From Oreocharis arfaki (Eukaryota > Chordata > Aves > Passeriformes > Paramythiidae), in contig VZRR01010919.1 of NCBI GenBank assembly GCA_013398015.1, positions 1,182,675-1,246,674 on the forward strand: a DNA stretch of 64,000 nucleotides, written 5' to 3'. Within the stretch, counting starts at the first letter, position 1, and each line of letters opens with the position of its first letter. Made by a program: the position numbers and the translations under genes. The notes under the pieces were generated by a model. It had not been told where the DNA came from. It saw nothing but the letters and a program-made list of their open reading frames with translations, and made no database searches. Positions 1 to 11,292 of the stretch are shown piece by piece.

Positions 1-1839
1 ATATTTTCCCTGGTTAGTCAAATTCATTGTTTACATGATTGTTAAATTTTACTTGCATTTGATTTGTAACCACTTAGTTGTGTACTCATGCTTCAAGTCA
101 CTTCATCCACCAATCATTCCTAGAAATGATGGCTACAAAGATAACTGTTACAGGCTTCTGTTGAAATTACATAGGGTATTTTTAATAACTGCATAAAATT
201 CTGAAAGGTAGAAGACCAACAGTTTTTCACATCTTGAGTCTACACAAATAAAAAACAGACAACCACAAGAAAAATAGTAGCATTCTGTTTCCCCCCTGCA
301 TTTGTTTATATTGAATACATAGCGCTTCAGAGAAAAATCAACAAAAAAAGGAAACTGACAGGAGGTAAATAGTAATTTTGATGTTATTCAAATGCACATT
401 TTCTTTAATATTTTTCATTAGTTAAAGCATTTCTTTTCTCCTTAATTTTTCTAACAACTTCTTTAACATGTCGACAAGTCAATTACAGAACAAAAAGCTC
501 ATACCAGTTCTGTTATTCCATGCGTTTCATAAAATAAAGAACTCGCTAGACTGCCAGTCACATAAAGTCTATTCAGCAAGTGGAAACTGATCCAAGCCAC
601 AAAAATCAGATGTCTGGCAACAAATGTTTTGGCTTGAGCCTACCTGAGGTTCAAGCAGAATTCAAACCCGCAATGGGTAATGAACCAAAACCACAAGGAC
701 TCAAAAGCTCAAAAAAATGTGCTATCTTGATTCAGTGGTCCAAAGTATCTTCAAACATACCCTTTGGATCAGCTTGGGCAGAGTCTGCCCAAACTATTCT
801 CATCTATAAGTAATACGTACAGTTAGTTAACATTATTTTAAACACTACTTTTGCTGGGAGTCTATCTGTCTGCCCATCTTCAGAAATTCAGGTTTACATT
901 TCATATATGGTCCTCAAGGAACCACCTGCTGGAGCCTGCTTGATATCTCTGGGCTACCTGAGTAGGGATCGGGTTGTGCTATCAAATGAAGCAAGCAAAG
1001 ACAAAGAATTTTCTTGTATCTACTCTCAAACACCATCTCTACTGAGCTAGTTTTAAGAAACAATTGATAAACGACAGATACAACAACTCACAAGTGGGTA
1101 GTAATATTTTCTGAGCTTCCTTTGAAGTGTATGACAGGCTTTGAAAGGAAATGATTGTCAAAGAAGCAAGGGTATATTCCCTTTCAGTTGAGTAGCAGTT
1201 CACAGCACCTCAGTGCCTCTTACTGAGGCATCCACTCAACAACTTCTGGAAATTCTCAGCATGCTGGAGAAGAATGCCATTTAGAATAATAAAGATTAGA
1301 AGCAATTGTATGAAACACCTTGGCAAAAAAATATGTTACTCTGTTCTTATGCGTAAAACATATTTGTACTTTTCATTTTAAAGAGCTACTTTCAAAAGTA
1401 GCTTTTCTTGAAATGCTGAAATATCTCTTTATATGACTATGACTAAGGCATTTCAAACCTATCAACGTGAGAAAAACTGCTGGATGTCTGTCTACTTCCC
1501 AAGTACACTGCCTTTCCAATATATTAAATGAGAAACGAGGCAAAAATAGAGATATGTATTGTCTCAGTTTGGCAGAGGGATATTCAGAGCTGCCCAATTT
1601 CCAACCCTGTAGCTATAGCTTATGAATTCATTGCCTCTGTCCATTTGCAGGGCTATTTGCACCACAGGTTTTGGCTTTGTAATAATTCCTAAAATCCAAA
1701 ATGAGAAATTTAGATTCATACATAGAAATACTTCATGTTTGGTTTTTGCTTTAGGTTGGACTCTTGGTTTTCAAAACTGCAGTTGCAAATAAATTCTGGC
1801 AGCTAGTAGCAAGTAATGTTCTTCAAGTTTTCATACTGG
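1..1839. other. AT-rich intergenic or intronic DNA, no gene seen
   Basis: I see no gene, RNA gene or recognisable transposon. The reading frames are short (at most 77 codons), lack recognisable domains and have no convincing splice context. The base composition matches the AT-rich background of the rest of the window. Confidence 0.6.
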
Positions 1840-2200
1840 AGCTCACACTGTTCAAAATCTTAATTAATGAACTGGATAGCAGAACAAAAGGTTCCTATGT
1901 CACGTTTGCAGATGACCTCAGGTCTACACTGGAGACGCACTGAATGGATAAAAAAAGTGGATTGAATACAAAAAGGACCCTCATGAAGTTCAACAAAGGC
2001 AAATGAAAAGCCTTGCATCTGTGACAATATAAATCCTTACAATTGTACAGGCTGAGAACCACATGGTTAGAAAAGTGGCTTTGTATGGAATAATACGAAA
2101 GTTTACTGTAGGCAACAAGCGGACTCAAGCCACCAACACACCCTTTCAACGGTGAAGACTCATCTCATCCTGGATTGCACTACCATCAGCTGCAGGGAAA
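1840..2200 (+). mobile_element. CR1 LINE fragment, internal ORF2 region
   Basis: This stretch matches the 3' half of the CR1 reverse transcriptase reading frame in plus orientation. It contains the conserved run TTTGCAGATGACCTC (the F-A-D-D reverse transcriptase active-site region, near 1907) and CTCATGAAGTTCAACAAAGG (near 1980), which encodes the L-M-K-F-N-K core. Further on are a 'caggctgag' block and a 'catcctggattgcac' block. The frame is broken by many substitutions and small indels, so it is an old dead copy. Both ends are approximate. The usual CR1 3' terminal repeat is absent, so the 3' end has been lost or replaced by the next segment. Confidence 0.75.
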
Positions 2201-2620
2201 TGACCGCTGGAATGACTGCCATGGAGCATCACAAGCAAGACTCCTACACTTTGGGGGATGAGCTAAAGGTGACCTTGACCCAGACTTGGGTAGGGATTTC
2301 AACACAGGTGCAGTTCCACAGGACCAAGCCGGATTGGTGGCAGTAACAAGCTCAGCCCAGGGATCATCCGGCAAATGTGATGTGACAGTCAGGGCTGAGG
2401 TTAAGCTGTATGTCCAGCAAACACATCAGGACAGCAAGGAAATCAGTTTGGGCACAGGGATACATGTCTCATGGGCCAGGCAAGAACTAGGGATACAACT
2501 TGAGCTTAAACAAAGCTTCTGGACCAAAAGGCAGAGGATGAACTGGTGCACTACGAATGGTCAGGACAATTAGTGCTTGTGGGTGCACTCAGGGCCTTGA
2601 CACCCTGAGACCTGAGTTCT
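2201..2620. other. Unclassified GC-richer segment, possible LTR or other repeat
   Basis: This block is clearly richer in G and C than the flanks and directly follows a truncated CR1 fragment. It carries overlapping short frames in several registers, none with a domain I recognise. The abrupt composition change at both edges suggests an inserted, non-CR1 repeat such as a retroviral LTR or internal fragment, but I could not place it in a family. A low-copy sequence is also possible. Confidence 0.3.
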
Positions 2621-5600
2621 GCATAGTAACTGAGTCTTTCCAGATCTGAGCAGTTCTTTCCTAATACATTTCTAGCCATATCTCTATCAGTCTGTCTATT
2701 CATATTCTCAGATCATATTAGAACATTTTTTATGTCATGTAAAGTAATTAATTTTATTGTATTTTTCAGTTATATGCTGCTGCTGTAAAACTCTTATGCT
2801 TTTGTTTATTCTTGCAATAGCTGATTATAAGATTTTTTTTTAAAAATAGGTGTTTATTTATAAAGCATAATTATCTATTTGTATTTTATCTAATTTAGCT
2901 TGTAGTATTTCAATAATGAAGTCAATGCCTTACTCAAAAAGCCGCACTATAGTCTGCACTATACTAAATGCAAAGAAATGTAGTAGATTTGACTCATGAC
3001 AGAAAATGGAGCATTCTGCTATTTAATTTCAGAAAAGAAAGGGTGCTTTTCTTGATCTTTTAATTAATATTTTAACATTAATAATAGCTTCTCAACTCGT
3101 CCTTTTCTTTAAAATAATAATCAACCTGTTACAGTTTTGGAAACTATAGAAAAAAAGAACTGATGTCACAAAAACTATGGTTTTTTATACAAGAACTTGA
3201 ATGAGGGGTAAACATGAAACAAAGTAATCTAGGACAAACTGGGAGAAACCACTCTGCATCAACACCAGAGATCAATACTCCATCTGAATAAAATATATAA
3301 CATATTTTTAACTTTTCAGAATAAAGACACTTTCTCAGATTCACCAACAAAGGCCTTCTTCAAAACAGTCAATCAAGTTTTGGACATATCCATCCATCAA
3401 TATATTCTACATTTTGTGTACCATAATCCCTGGGTTTTTATTTCACCCATCAACTTTCTGAATTCCTTTTCCCTCTTCATTAGAGTACTTATCCCACCAG
3501 CTCTGCTCACATTTTATTTTTTGCATCTTTGAGGTCTTAGTCATTACTAAGTATAGATCCAGAAACAAATTTGGACATCACAGTAAGAAACGTGGCACAA
3601 CAGCATTAATTTTTAGATGACTTGCCCTCCCATACATAACACAGTCCCCCAAACCCAATGCCAGTTTTCTAGACTCTGTTTATAAACAATTAGAAAAAAA
3701 AAAGAAGGAATTAGCAGCCAGCCACCAAAGTTAGCCAATGCAGAACACCAGGGTCTTATAGAAAAGGCCACCCATAAAAGGGATGCTTTCTAATACAGTG
3801 GTCCAACAGCTATCATCTTGAACATTTAAGATACAGATAGCATTCCTCTGCCCAAATACCATGAGAGCTCTTCAGTTTCTATGGCACTGAAGACTCTGGA
3901 GCCTGGCAGCTCCTCCTCTTTAAGCTGTTGCAATGTTGATGGCCAGTCTAGCAATCTTCAATATCAACACGAGTCCTAACTTAGCAGTAGGGCCCTGTTT
4001 CTCTAGTAAATATGCATAAAATTTAATTATTTCCATGAATATTGCTGTATTTCATAATCTTTTGTGTTGAGTATAGAACCCAATTCTCCCCTGTCTGCCA
4101 GATGATTTAATCCATTACCAGCTCAGACATCCTATGAAATAAAAAGCCTTAACAGGTTTAATATCAGTATCTTCACCACACAGTATCCTAGGTCTTCAGC
4201 ATCTGCAACAGTCATTATGCATGAACAAAATCTAGAAGAAAGAAACTAATTTGGCAAGCTGCAGGAGGAGATGTGGGTGAGTAGTTTGAAGGAGGAAATA
4301 AAGGGAATTAAGGTGCCAGGGGAATAACAGAGTGAAAAAGAAAATCGTGAAAGATAATGACCAGGTCACCTCAGAGAAACAGCAGAAAAAAGAAAAAATG
4401 CAACAACTATCAGTCAGAAAATATCTAAGACTTTTGGGAAAGAAAACTGACAGTACATGAACAAAATTATTCGTGTGAGAAGGAGCAAAGAAATAAAAAG
4501 CTCAGGGATGTCTATGGAACAGATAGGAGAGACATCTTCACTGTTAGGTTTGACATTCTTACTAAACAGCAAGAAAGAAAATGAACATTTCTGTCCGTGA
4601 AAGAAAGAGATAAGCTAAAAGAGCTTTTGGAGGTAGCAGCAGAGCCAAAAAAAAGCCAGAAGGTAAGACTTTGTATTGGGCATAAGAAAGAGCAGGTTAT
4701 GATGAGTGTCTGGGAGGGTGGGACTGAACTTTCACTGCAGCTCTGCTGGATAGGAAAAAGCTGCATTGCTCCTAAAGCTGCAGTTCCCATTCCCTTGTAG
4801 CTGCCAGCAAAAAGCAGACAATAAAGGTTCTGCATTAAACTTCTTACTGTTTTCACAAAACATCAGACCTACACCAATTAAAGAATGAAAAGGAAAAGAA
4901 AGACTATGTCTGAGAAATGTCCTGAGGGCCATAAAATCCTAATCCTCTCCAAGGAGTGGAAGCCCTGTTGCTTTTGACTTAAAGAACAATTCTGGACAAA
5001 ATACTTGAAAATGCACAATAAAGAACATTTGTGCAGTGGCAGGAGATTAACTCAGTGATCTAATAGGTGTCTTTCCCCTCTAGCTTCTATCATTCTGGTT
5101 TAAATTGCTCTTTAAATTTAGAGAGTTAAAATTAAATAAAGACAAGCTGTTGCACTAGGATAAGCCTTTGAAAAATCTATTAAATTCATTCATCTGTGTT
5201 ACAGCTCTCTCCGTGGGCCAAATTCTTCCTTCCCTTGTGTTTCTGTAGTGCTGTTGAAACCAGTATAAGAAATCTGAGTAACTATTTATTCCCATTCAGG
5301 AGATGTAGCTTGTTTGGAAGTTAACTGTCCTAAGTGTTTTAAACTCCAAAAACATTTGAGGGCTTACTGTTGATTATTCTGTATTTGGGTGCCTAGTAAC
5401 ATAAACTAACGCTGCTTAAAATTGGTTTAAAATTTGTGTGGGGCAAATACTGCTTTCAAATCTGGTGGCATAAAATGAAAACAGAATTTACTTCGAGCTG
5501 TCATGGATACTTAATGGTAAAAGCCATGAAAGACAAGAGTGACCAGAGTACCCCTGAAAAAAACCCCAGCATCATTACCTCTGTGATGTCCCTCTAATCT

Positions 5601-5690
5601 CTAAGAATGGGATTAGAGCAATGGCTGGTTTCTTAAATGGCTCTGTCAGCTGCTCTCACCCCTGAGTTTCATCTAATGTGTGTCTTTATC
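2621..5690. other. Intergenic or intronic DNA, purine-rich in part
   Basis: No gene or clear transposon is visible. The part from about 4260 to 4640 is strongly purine-rich on the plus strand (many GAAAG, GGAGG and AAGAAA runs). This explains the long, low-complexity K/E-rich and S/F/L-rich frames that read through it on the two strands. I treat those frames as composition artefacts. Confidence 0.5.
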
Positions 5691-5692
5691 AC

Positions 5693-6140
5693 AGAATAAG
5701 TAAGGTTGGAAGGGACCTTTGGAGATAAGCTGGTCCAACCGCCCTTCTCAGGCAGGGTCACTTAAAGCCAACTGATCGAAACCAATTTTGATATATCCTC
5801 AAGGAGGAAGACTCCATAACCTCCCTGGGCAACCAGTACCAGTGCTCACAATTTAAAAACTAGTGTTTCCTGAAGCTTGGATGGAGCCTCCTGTGTTTCC
5901 TCTTTGTGCTCATTTTTCCTTGTGTCCTGAAAGTGAGCATAATAGAAGATCCTTGCTCCATCCTCTTTGCATCTTCCATTCGGGTGTTTGTATACACTGA
6001 TGAGATGCTACCATGAGCCTTCCAGGCTGAACAGTACCAGCTCCCTCAGTCTTTGCCCACAGGAGAGATGCTCCAGGCCCCATAACCATCAGCCCTTTGC
6101 TGGATTCTGTCCAGTTTGCCCATGTCTCACTTGTGCTGAG
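5693..6140 (-). mobile_element. CR1 LINE, 3' end, minus strand
   Basis: The stretch begins with the CR1 3' tail in reverse (CACAGAATAAGTAAGG, then TTGGAAGGGACCTTTGG and TGGTCCAACC). It continues through the conserved CR1 3' UTR and ORF2 end, with motifs such as CCTCCCTGGGCAACC, GAGATGCTCCAGGCCCCATA and CTGGATTCTGTCCAG. It is 5' truncated, as is normal for CR1, and carries many substitutions. Small frames that overlap it are not genes. Confidence 0.9.
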
Positions 6141-9100
6141 GAACTGCGAATCATTCTCATTTATAATCGTTCTCCCATCTGTGTTAACAGGCTAAATGTG
6201 CATGGACTACATGCACAGCAGTAATAGTTTTGTGAGTCTTCTGACAAGTTCAAATGAGTTTAGAAAAGGACTCGTCTAAATAAATGAGCCTTTGATTCTC
6301 TGAATAGACTAAAAAATGAGCCCTATTATCCCTTTATTGATCTATACAGAATCTTTCTTTTGCCTAGAACTGAAATTAGTTGTCACAAACTTCCTGTATT
6401 ATTTGTATATTTTTTAAAGATTTGATTGAAAAAAGCTAATGAAACAAAAACTTGGAATGGATAAAAGCCTTTTATTCCTTGGCTTGCAACTGCAGTGATG
6501 TCAATTATGTCCCAGAGAGGGGCATATTGTCAACCATAAAAGTGTAAGTGACCTCTGAGTCCCACTTATGAACTAAGCAACAATAAGAATGTTAGACAAA
6601 AAAATCTTTTTGGCAGAAGATTAAACCATTTTAGCTAGCAGCATGGTTACTCAGTATGGGGACCATTTCTAGTGCAGGACTTACTGTTGTCAATTTCTAA
6701 TGCATTCACAATGATTAGAATACATAATAGCAGTCACAGCAAGACCTCTTCGATAATTATTTTAGTGGTAGGGAAATAGAGTTCTTTTTGTGGCAAGCAA
6801 ACCACTGCTTGCCCTCAAGAGAAGTCCACATCTCAGACCAGAATGTTTCTTTGTCAAATACTTAATCACAAATACATGAGCGACCTCATTGTACTAAATA
6901 GTAAGTCCGCAGAAAATTTTATAAAATTAGAAAGGTTCTGGCTTATTATGTGTGCCCACAAATCAACCCAAACCATAACATCTTTATCTTGATCAGTGTA
7001 AAAAATAACTAATTGTATATAAAATGGTAGGGTGAGATCCTGGCACCGAATCATGCTCTCTTCTTTAACAGTCAAAGGGATGTGGTATTCCTTCCCTTCT
7101 TTCTTTCAGGCACTAGGAATTTGTCTGTCAGCATGTGCTGATACAAAGCCTGATCCTAGAGGAACAGATTAACATACCTTTTTGCCTGAGCCCTTAAACA
7201 CGTGGCTTCCCACCAGGGCAAAAATATGCCATGTTTATTTTAAAGTACTGTAACTTCCACTGTAAAGCTGATTCCTTTTTTGCTCTGCTTGGTAGTAAGT
7301 CTGCAGCTACAGGTAGGTAGAACACTGTCCTGTCTAACAAGTGGTCTTCCACGTCCACAAATGTAACTGCTGTGCCTCTTCCAGCCATAATTCACCTCCT
7401 ATCACAAAACTGTGCAGTGGGTATGCAGTTAGCATTAGCTGCAACATAAGCATATTAAGATTGGTTTTGTAATGTGCAGAACAGGCCACAGTATGACTGG
7501 ATCTGCAAGTGTGTGGAGAGAAAAATGCTAAACACGAACCTTTTATGCAAACCTATACTGGTCTCTGTCTCACAACCAGACACAGTTTCTCTGTGGAAAC
7601 GCACAAGTGTGAGGCAACCATTACTGCTTTCAAATTCCACACTTTTCTGTAGGAAAGAAATTTCTGGGATGCAAAGGAGTTGTCATATCCTACAGAATTG
7701 AGTATCATGGACAATCCATCCTAGCCTGGACCACAGAGGGAAGCTATACGCCTTGGTGGAACTCAACAACTTTCTTTGAGGATGTCAAGTAATTGGGGAA
7801 AAGGGACAATAAGAAACAATTTCAAAGGCAAAAATAAAGATCAATAAAGACGCACCTATGATTAAACTGCGGGTTCAGCATTCAGCCTCTAATGGAGTAA
7901 AATATTGCTGGATTTTTTTTTCTTTACGCACATTGTACTCATTCTGTATCTTGGCTTTGTTTTCACAAACTTCGATAATCATGAAATATTCTGCTATATC
8001 GTCCACCTTCTAATAAATGAAATTACCTGAAATGATGACTTGCACTGAAACACAGTAGACATGAAAAATCTATAGCAAAACAGTCCAGTTAATCAGGAGT
8101 CAGTCTTCAAAAAACAGTACTGCAAAGGCAAGCATACCAGGATGCTTTTTTTTGTGTTACCGCATTAGTAGAATGATGAAAATAGAATTAAAGTGAACCT
8201 ATTATTATGGTCATTGGTGGCCTGAGACAACATGCTTAACAGCTATTCTCACTGGATTAACAGGCTGTTCAAAATATATTTGCTGGTTTTGTACGAACTT
8301 CTCAGCATTATCATAGCACAGTTAATTTTCAGTGGGATTTTGAATTTAATGAGGTTCTTTAATAAGGAAGCCTATTAACATTCACACTTGGGAATTAAAA
8401 GGGCATCCCAGTATATGAGCAAATGAATCTTTTTGCCTTTGGAAACTATTAGACAACCTGTGTATGCCTTTTCTTGGTGATCATTGCGCCTGCACTACGA
8501 GAGGTCCAGAAAGTTTGGTGTTTCTGCAAACAAGATTTGCCACACCTTTTGAGGATTTACCTCCTCACTTTTTCTCCTTTGTTTTACCACAAGGAGCTGC
8601 TGTTTCATCAGCTGTACTGAGAAACTGCCTCTGATTCAGTGCCTTTAACTTTACCCTTTAAACTGGTGTGATTTAAACAAAAACAAAAGAAAAAGTGCTA
8701 GATGTGTGAATGGGTGTGTATGTTAAAGAACACACGCATGATACGAGAGGTTTAAGACAAACTTACCACATAAAACACAATCTGCCTAGGTTATTCATTA
8801 CCATGACCATTCTAGCAAGATAAGAATATTTAGCTTGTACATGTTGAAAATCAGAGGCGATAATCATTACTTTGTAAAAGGCCTTATAAATGTTTTTCTC
8901 ATTCCTTCATTCACACTCAGCTCTCTGAGCTTGGGAATGATCAGCAAAATGCCCACTGAGGACTACTGTGCAGGTACTGTGTCTACTGAAAACACTTTAA
9001 TTCTTTTACTCAACTTGTTTTTCAATTAAAAAAACCCCTGAACCCCAATATATTGCTCATGCTTGTTCAAAAAAGGAAGCTTAAAGCATGAAGCTATTGA

Positions 9101-9310
9101 ATATATTCTCACCATTCTGTGAAGAAAAGCCAGTACAGGCAGGGTGTTGGGACCTTCTAATCTTTTGCACCTGACAGCTGTGCTCTCCGCCACAGTTGCT
9201 GTATGCCAGTCCCTGTGGTCTTGGGCAGAGCTGCAGAAACTCCTGCTCAGGGCAACTGGAAAAGCACAATGTGCATCCTGCTTGAACAGTCTACTCATGT
9301 TTTGGTTACA
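6141..9310. other. Intergenic or intronic DNA, no gene seen
   Basis: About 3.2 kb without recognisable gene, RNA or transposon. Scattered frames of 60-114 codons show no domain or bias beyond composition. The last 170 bases before the CR1 at 9316 are somewhat GC-richer but unassigned. Confidence 0.5.
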
Positions 9311-9315
9311 CTGCC

Positions 9316-9740
9316 ATAGAATCAGAGAACTTTTAAGGTTGGAAAAGACCTTTAAGATCGTCAAGTCCAACCATCAATCAAGCACCACCACTACACTCAG
9401 CATTAAACCATGTCCTCAGGTGCCATATCCTCATGTTTTTTGAAAACTTCCAGGGATGGTGACCCCACCATTTCCCTGGGCAGTGTATTCCAATGCTTTA
9501 CAACCCTCTCAACGAAGAAATTTTACTAAGTATCTAAACTAAACAACCCCTTGCACAACTTGAGGCTATTTCCTCTTGTCCTATCACTGGACAAGATAGC
9601 TGGGAGAACAGGATGCTCCCCACTTGGCTACAGCCTCCTTTCAGGTAGTTGCAGAGAGTGATAAGGTCTCCCCTGAGCCTTACCTTCTCCACATTAAATA
9701 ACCCTAGCTCCCCCATCCATTCCTCATAAGGATTTGAAAA
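9316..9740 (-). mobile_element. CR1 LINE, 3' end, minus strand
   Basis: Reverse-oriented CR1: the 3' tail ATAGAATCAGAGAA is followed by AGGTTGGAAAAGACCTTTAA and GTCCAACCATCAATCAAGCA. Then come the conserved blocks CCAGGGATGGTGACCCCACC, CCCTGGGCAGTGTATTCCAA, CTATTTCCTCTTGTCCTATC and AAGGTCTCCCCTGAGCCT. The element is 5' truncated at about 9740. Its well-preserved blocks make it one of the less decayed CR1 copies here. Confidence 0.93.
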
Positions 9741-9946
9741 ATAATTTCCCAATGGGATGAAAGCTAATGGAACCAAAGGTGCAGCTGGAGAAACGAAAGA
9801 AGCAGCAAGATCTGGGAATAGAACTGGTGAACAGATTGCCTATAGTCTACTCATCGGAGAGAGATGACTGATTTCTCCAGAGTTTGCTGCCTATGGTTCT
9901 GATTAGTGGTTCTTTACTGTACACACTGAGGTCCTGCAGGCTTAAG

Positions 9947-10062
9947 TCACAGAATCATAGACTATTTTGAGTTGGAAGGGACCCAGAAGGACCATCAAGC
10001 CCAACTCTTAAGCAAATGACCCAAAGAGGGATTGAATACACAACCTTGGTGTTTCAGGCTCG
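9947..10062 (-). mobile_element. tRNA-Ile-derived SINE with CR1-like tail (TguSINE1-type), minus strand
   Basis: The left part (9947-10012) reads as a reversed CR1-type tail: CACAGAATCATAG, then TTTTGAGTTGGAAGGGACCC and CATCAAGCCCAACTCTTAAG. The right part (10013 to about 10062) aligns with the reverse complement of the tRNA-Ile half of the second SINE copy at 49533-49668. It keeps AGGGATTGAATACACAACCT (decayed T arm) and TTGGTGTT (start of the anticodon stem), but the anticodon loop is damaged or partly deleted. The 5' end of the SINE abuts the 5' end of the AFG3L2 retrocopy. tRNA-Ile SINEs with CR1 tails are known from zebra finch as TguSINE1; assignment here is by sequence resemblance from memory. 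Confidence 0.7.
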
Positions 10063-10064
10063 AA

Positions 10065-10783
10065 CAGGGAATGGGCCCACATTTCAGTGTAGGTGAAACC
10101 ATAGCAAAAGTCCTGAAGAATGGAATAGATATTAAATTCAAAGATGTAGCTGGATGTGAGGAGGCAGAATTAGAGATAATGGAGTTTGTTAACTTTCTGA
10201 AAAATCCCAAACAACTTGAGAATCTGGGAGCAAAAATTCAAAAGGAGGCAATTTTGACAGGTCCTCCAGGTACTGGGGAAACACTTCTAGATAAAGCCAC
10301 AGCTGGAGAAGCTAATGTACCATTTTATCACAATCAATGGCTCAGAGTTCTCAGAGTTATTTGTTGATGTGGGTTCAGCTCAAGTTAAGAGACTTACTTG
10401 CTCTTGCTTGGAAAAATGCCTTGTGCTTTCTCTTCATTGATGAAACAGATGCAATAGGCACGAAGAGAGGAAGGGGCACCCTTGAAGGACAAAGAGAGGA
10501 CAACCAGCTCCTAGTAGAAACAGATGGATTTAATACAACCAGAAATGTAGCAATTTTGGCAGATACTAACAGGCCAGATATATTTGAACATCCTCTAATG
10601 AGGCCAGAACACTTTGACAGGCAGATTTAAAATGAATTCCCAGATATAAAAGGAAGTAAATTTATTTTCAAAGTTCACCTTGGGCCTCTGAAATTAGACA
10701 TTATTCTGAGTAAATACAACCTAGCAAGAAAATTCACCTCACTAACACTTGGCTTTTCTGGTGCTGTTACTGCCACGTGTATG
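10065..10783 (+). pseudogene. AFG3L2: Processed pseudogene of the mitochondrial m-AAA protease AFG3L2
   Basis: AFG3L2 is an inner mitochondrial membrane AAA+ zinc protease. This copy covers only the AAA ATPase domain, from the linker motif F-S-V-G-E-T through F-K-D-V-A-G-C-E-E-A, Walker A, Walker B (F-I-D-E) and the second region of homology (R-P-x-x-F-D-R-Q-I), to L-x-L-x-P/L-G-F-S-G-A near 10765. It runs without introns, so it is a retrocopy. Lesions: an extra T near 10326 and an extra A near 10387 shift the frame; about four codons are missing near 10490; TAA at 10628-10630 interrupts the frame; the Walker A lysine is changed to glutamate (G-P-P-G-T-G-E-T near 10260-10283). The transmembrane region and the HExxH protease domain are absent, and there is no poly(A) tail. 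Residue choices favour AFG3L2 over AFG3L1. It is certainly non-functional as a protease. Confidence 0.93.
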
Positions 10784-11210
10784 TTGGGGTAAGCAATTGT
10801 GTTGTCTGCAATAGGAAGTGGAAGAAAACGAGAGACAAAGATGTTAATAATGATAAGAAATTTCTGGTGAGGGAATACTCTGCCATACCCAAAGCAAGAA
10901 CTTCTCATGCTCTAATTGATCCTTTATCTCTACTAATAGTTTTCTTTGCAAGTTATAGAATGTACATTTTTGTTTAGATAGGACTAATGTTTTGTTTGTG
11001 TGTTTGGGGGTTTAAATGTGGGGTTTTTTGTTGTTCTGGGAAGTTACGTGTTGCTCTTCAGCTTTCCAAAATCCCTTCAGTAATTTTGGTTAAGAAAACA
11101 GTGGTTGCATTTAGGAATAATGCAGCTTTCCCATCTTTCCTTGGATTTTTACTATTCAATACCAATGACTTGTCACAGTATCTTGCATAATCTTTGCATA
11201 CAACCTTGAA
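10784..11210. other. DNA 3' of the retrocopy, no gene seen
   Basis: Homology to AFG3L2 stops near 10783. The following 430 bases hold no poly(A) run, no continuation of the protease coding sequence and no recognisable repeat. There is a GT-rich patch near 10990-11035. Confidence 0.5.
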
Positions 11211-11292
11211 GAATCATAGAATCACAGAATGGCTGGAAGGGACCTTAAAGATCATCTGGTTCCAAACCTCCTAACATGGGCAGGAAACCTTC
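11211..11292 (-). mobile_element. CR1 3' tail fragment, minus strand
   Basis: A short, well-preserved reversed CR1 3' end: ATCATAGAATCACAGAATGG, then CTGGAAGGGACCTTAAAGAT and CATCTGGTTCCAAACCTCC. It ends within about 80 bases, as expected for a severely 5'-truncated insertion. Confidence 0.9.

Noticed and set aside
10032..10630. A functional AAA ATPase gene in two overlapping frames
   Set aside because: The two frames are pieces of one intronless AFG3L2-derived copy split by frameshifts, with a stop, a lost Walker A lysine and no protease domain.
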